A stretch of DNA of 6,758 nucleotides, taken from the NCBI GenBank assembly GCA_021157555.1, contig JAGGWL010000279.1:1-6758 (forward strand), in the 5' to 3' direction. The notes beneath the pieces were generated by a model. It did not search any database and was not told the DNA's origin. It worked only from the letters and a program-made list of their open reading frames with translations. The translations under genes and the position numbers were made by a program. Source of the stretch: Deltaproteobacteria bacterium (GTDB taxonomy: Bacteria > Desulfobacterota > Desulfobacteria > Desulfobacterales > BuS5). Positions 5,979 to 6,758 of this stretch are shown here, piece after piece (positions within the stretch are counted from its first letter, which is position 1; every line of letters starts with the position of its first letter).

Positions 5979-6758
5979 AATCAATTATACGATTGTTGGA
6001 ATGTTTCTTGTCCTGCTGTTGGCAGGGCTTATATTTTTTGGCTACTGGTTAGGGAAGTATGGCGGACAGCAGGAATATGACTATTATTATGTATATATAA
6101 CGGAATCGGTTTCAGGTTTAAGCCCTGATGCTTCCGTTAAGTACAGAGGCATTGAAGTAGGCATTGTGGAACATTTAGGTATAAATTTTAAAAATTCCGA
6201 AGAGGTGGAGATTCTTTTAAAAATCAAACATGGAACCCCGGTTAAGGTGAACACCACCGCTATGCTTAAGTTTTTCGGAATGACTGGACTGGCTTTTATT
6301 GAACTCAAAGGAGGCAGCAAAGACGCGCCATTGCTCAAAAAGGTAAAAGATAAGGTTCCTGTCATTCCTGCAAGCCCCTCAATATACGCAAGGTTCAATG
6401 AATCCCTGACCATTCTCGCTACAAAATCGGCCCAAACCCTGAACAAACTTGACCTGCTGCTGAATGAGGAAAACCTCCAAAATATCGTAACAATGTTTTA
6501 TGAAATAAAGATGTTCTTTAAAGAAACCAGGAGGCAGATGGAGGGTTTTCAGCGTATTATTGATAACGGTGTTGTAGCGGAAAAACGCATTAACAAGGCT
6601 TTTGAAAAAGTTGAAGCCGCCTCCGTTAGTGTTAAAAAAATGGCTGACAATCTGGATGAGAACTATGCCAACATAGGTCGTACCGTAAGCCGGGATGTGC
6701 GACAGAGCCTCTCATCGTTTAATCAACTGCTTTACGATTTGGATATTCTGGTGGGAGA
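5968..6758 (+). CDS. mlaD: MCE/MlaD-like lipid-transport protein, first ~263 residues (3' end beyond window)
   Basis: This is the periplasmic, membrane-anchored substrate-binding part of the transporter; MCE domains assemble as hexameric rings through which lipids pass. It has an N-terminal membrane anchor at about residues 8-27 (YTIVGMFLVLLLAGLIFFGY) and one MCE domain at about 40-117. That domain contains the hallmark SGLSPDASVKYRGIEVGIVE (49-68) and the strand GMTGLAFIELKGG (104-116). After it comes a long helical region with many Lys, Glu and Asn residues and possible coiled coil, still open at 263 residues. E. coli MlaD is about 183 residues, so this is a longer MCE protein with an extended C-terminal helical part, as in many non-enterobacterial versions. 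The ATG overlaps the ATPase gene by 11 bases, with CGGAG (5958-5962) 5 bases upstream. A lipoprotein or further Mla component would be expected beyond the right edge; that is inference. Confidence 0.92.
   Translation, partial: MESKINYTIVGMFLVLLLAGLIFFGYWLGKYGGQQEYDYYYVYITESVSGLSPDASVKYRGIEVGIVEHLGINFKNSEEVEILLKIKHGTPVKVNTTAMLKFFGMTGLAFIELKGGSKDAPLLKKVKDKVPVIPASPSIYARFNESLTILATKSAQTLNKLDLLLNEENLQNIVTMFYEIKMFFKETRRQMEGFQRIIDNGVVAEKRINKAFEKVEAASVSVKKMADNLDENYANIGRTVSRDVRQSLSSFNQLLYDLDILVG

Noticed and set aside
6087..6446. Open reading frame of 119 codons on the minus strand
   Set aside because: It lies wholly inside the MCE-domain gene, which has clear family motifs on the other strand; no family features or ribosome site in the antisense frame.
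1..6758. CRISPR array, tRNA, insertion sequence or toxin-antitoxin pair
   Set aside because: No regularly spaced direct repeats, tRNA-like arms, transposase motifs or toxin-like small gene pairs were found on reading both strands.

Overview
The window looks like chromosomal DNA from a Gram-negative bacterium. The evidence is an Mla/MCE-type lipid transport operon, which requires an outer membrane, together with a typical recN. The small signalling proteins, the mixed composition (roughly 35-55% G+C in 60-base samples) and the STAS-permease fusion fit a Desulfobacterota (deltaproteobacterial) genome. That taxonomic placement is inference from style, not proof. No tRNA, rRNA, insertion sequence, CRISPR array or phage gene was seen.

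Layout: two gene blocks diverge from a 281-base A+T-rich spacer (3166-3446). Leftward (minus strand), in order of transcription, are a single-GAF-domain protein (3165-2599), a protein-kinase-like protein with an unusual active site (2595-1690), a universal-stress-family protein (1669-1223, probable TTG start) and the DNA-repair ATPase RecN (1127 to the left edge, C-terminus missing). The first three are packed with gaps of 3 and 20 bases and are almost certainly one operon. RecN follows after 95 bases and may be co-transcribed or have its own weak promoter.

Rightward (plus strand) are a two-CBS-domain protein (3447-4001), then after 61 bases an Mla-type transporter: a STAS domain fused to an MlaE permease (4063-5214), an MlaF-like ATPase (5211-5978, TTG start) and an MCE/MlaD-like substrate-binding protein (5968 to the right edge, incomplete). 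The transporter genes overlap by 4 and 11 bases, so they are translationally coupled. Together they would form an inner-membrane ABC complex moving phospholipids or other lipids between the inner and outer membranes.

The transporter and recN are well-known families. The least explained part is the central signalling cluster: GAF, kinase-like, USP-like and CBS proteins, all from ligand- or nucleotide-sensing folds. They sit around a spacer holding four inverted repeats. The kinase-like and USP-like proteins both depart from the canonical nucleotide-binding residues. I see no sign of a wholly new system that can be proven from sequence alone, but this cluster is the best candidate for a second look.
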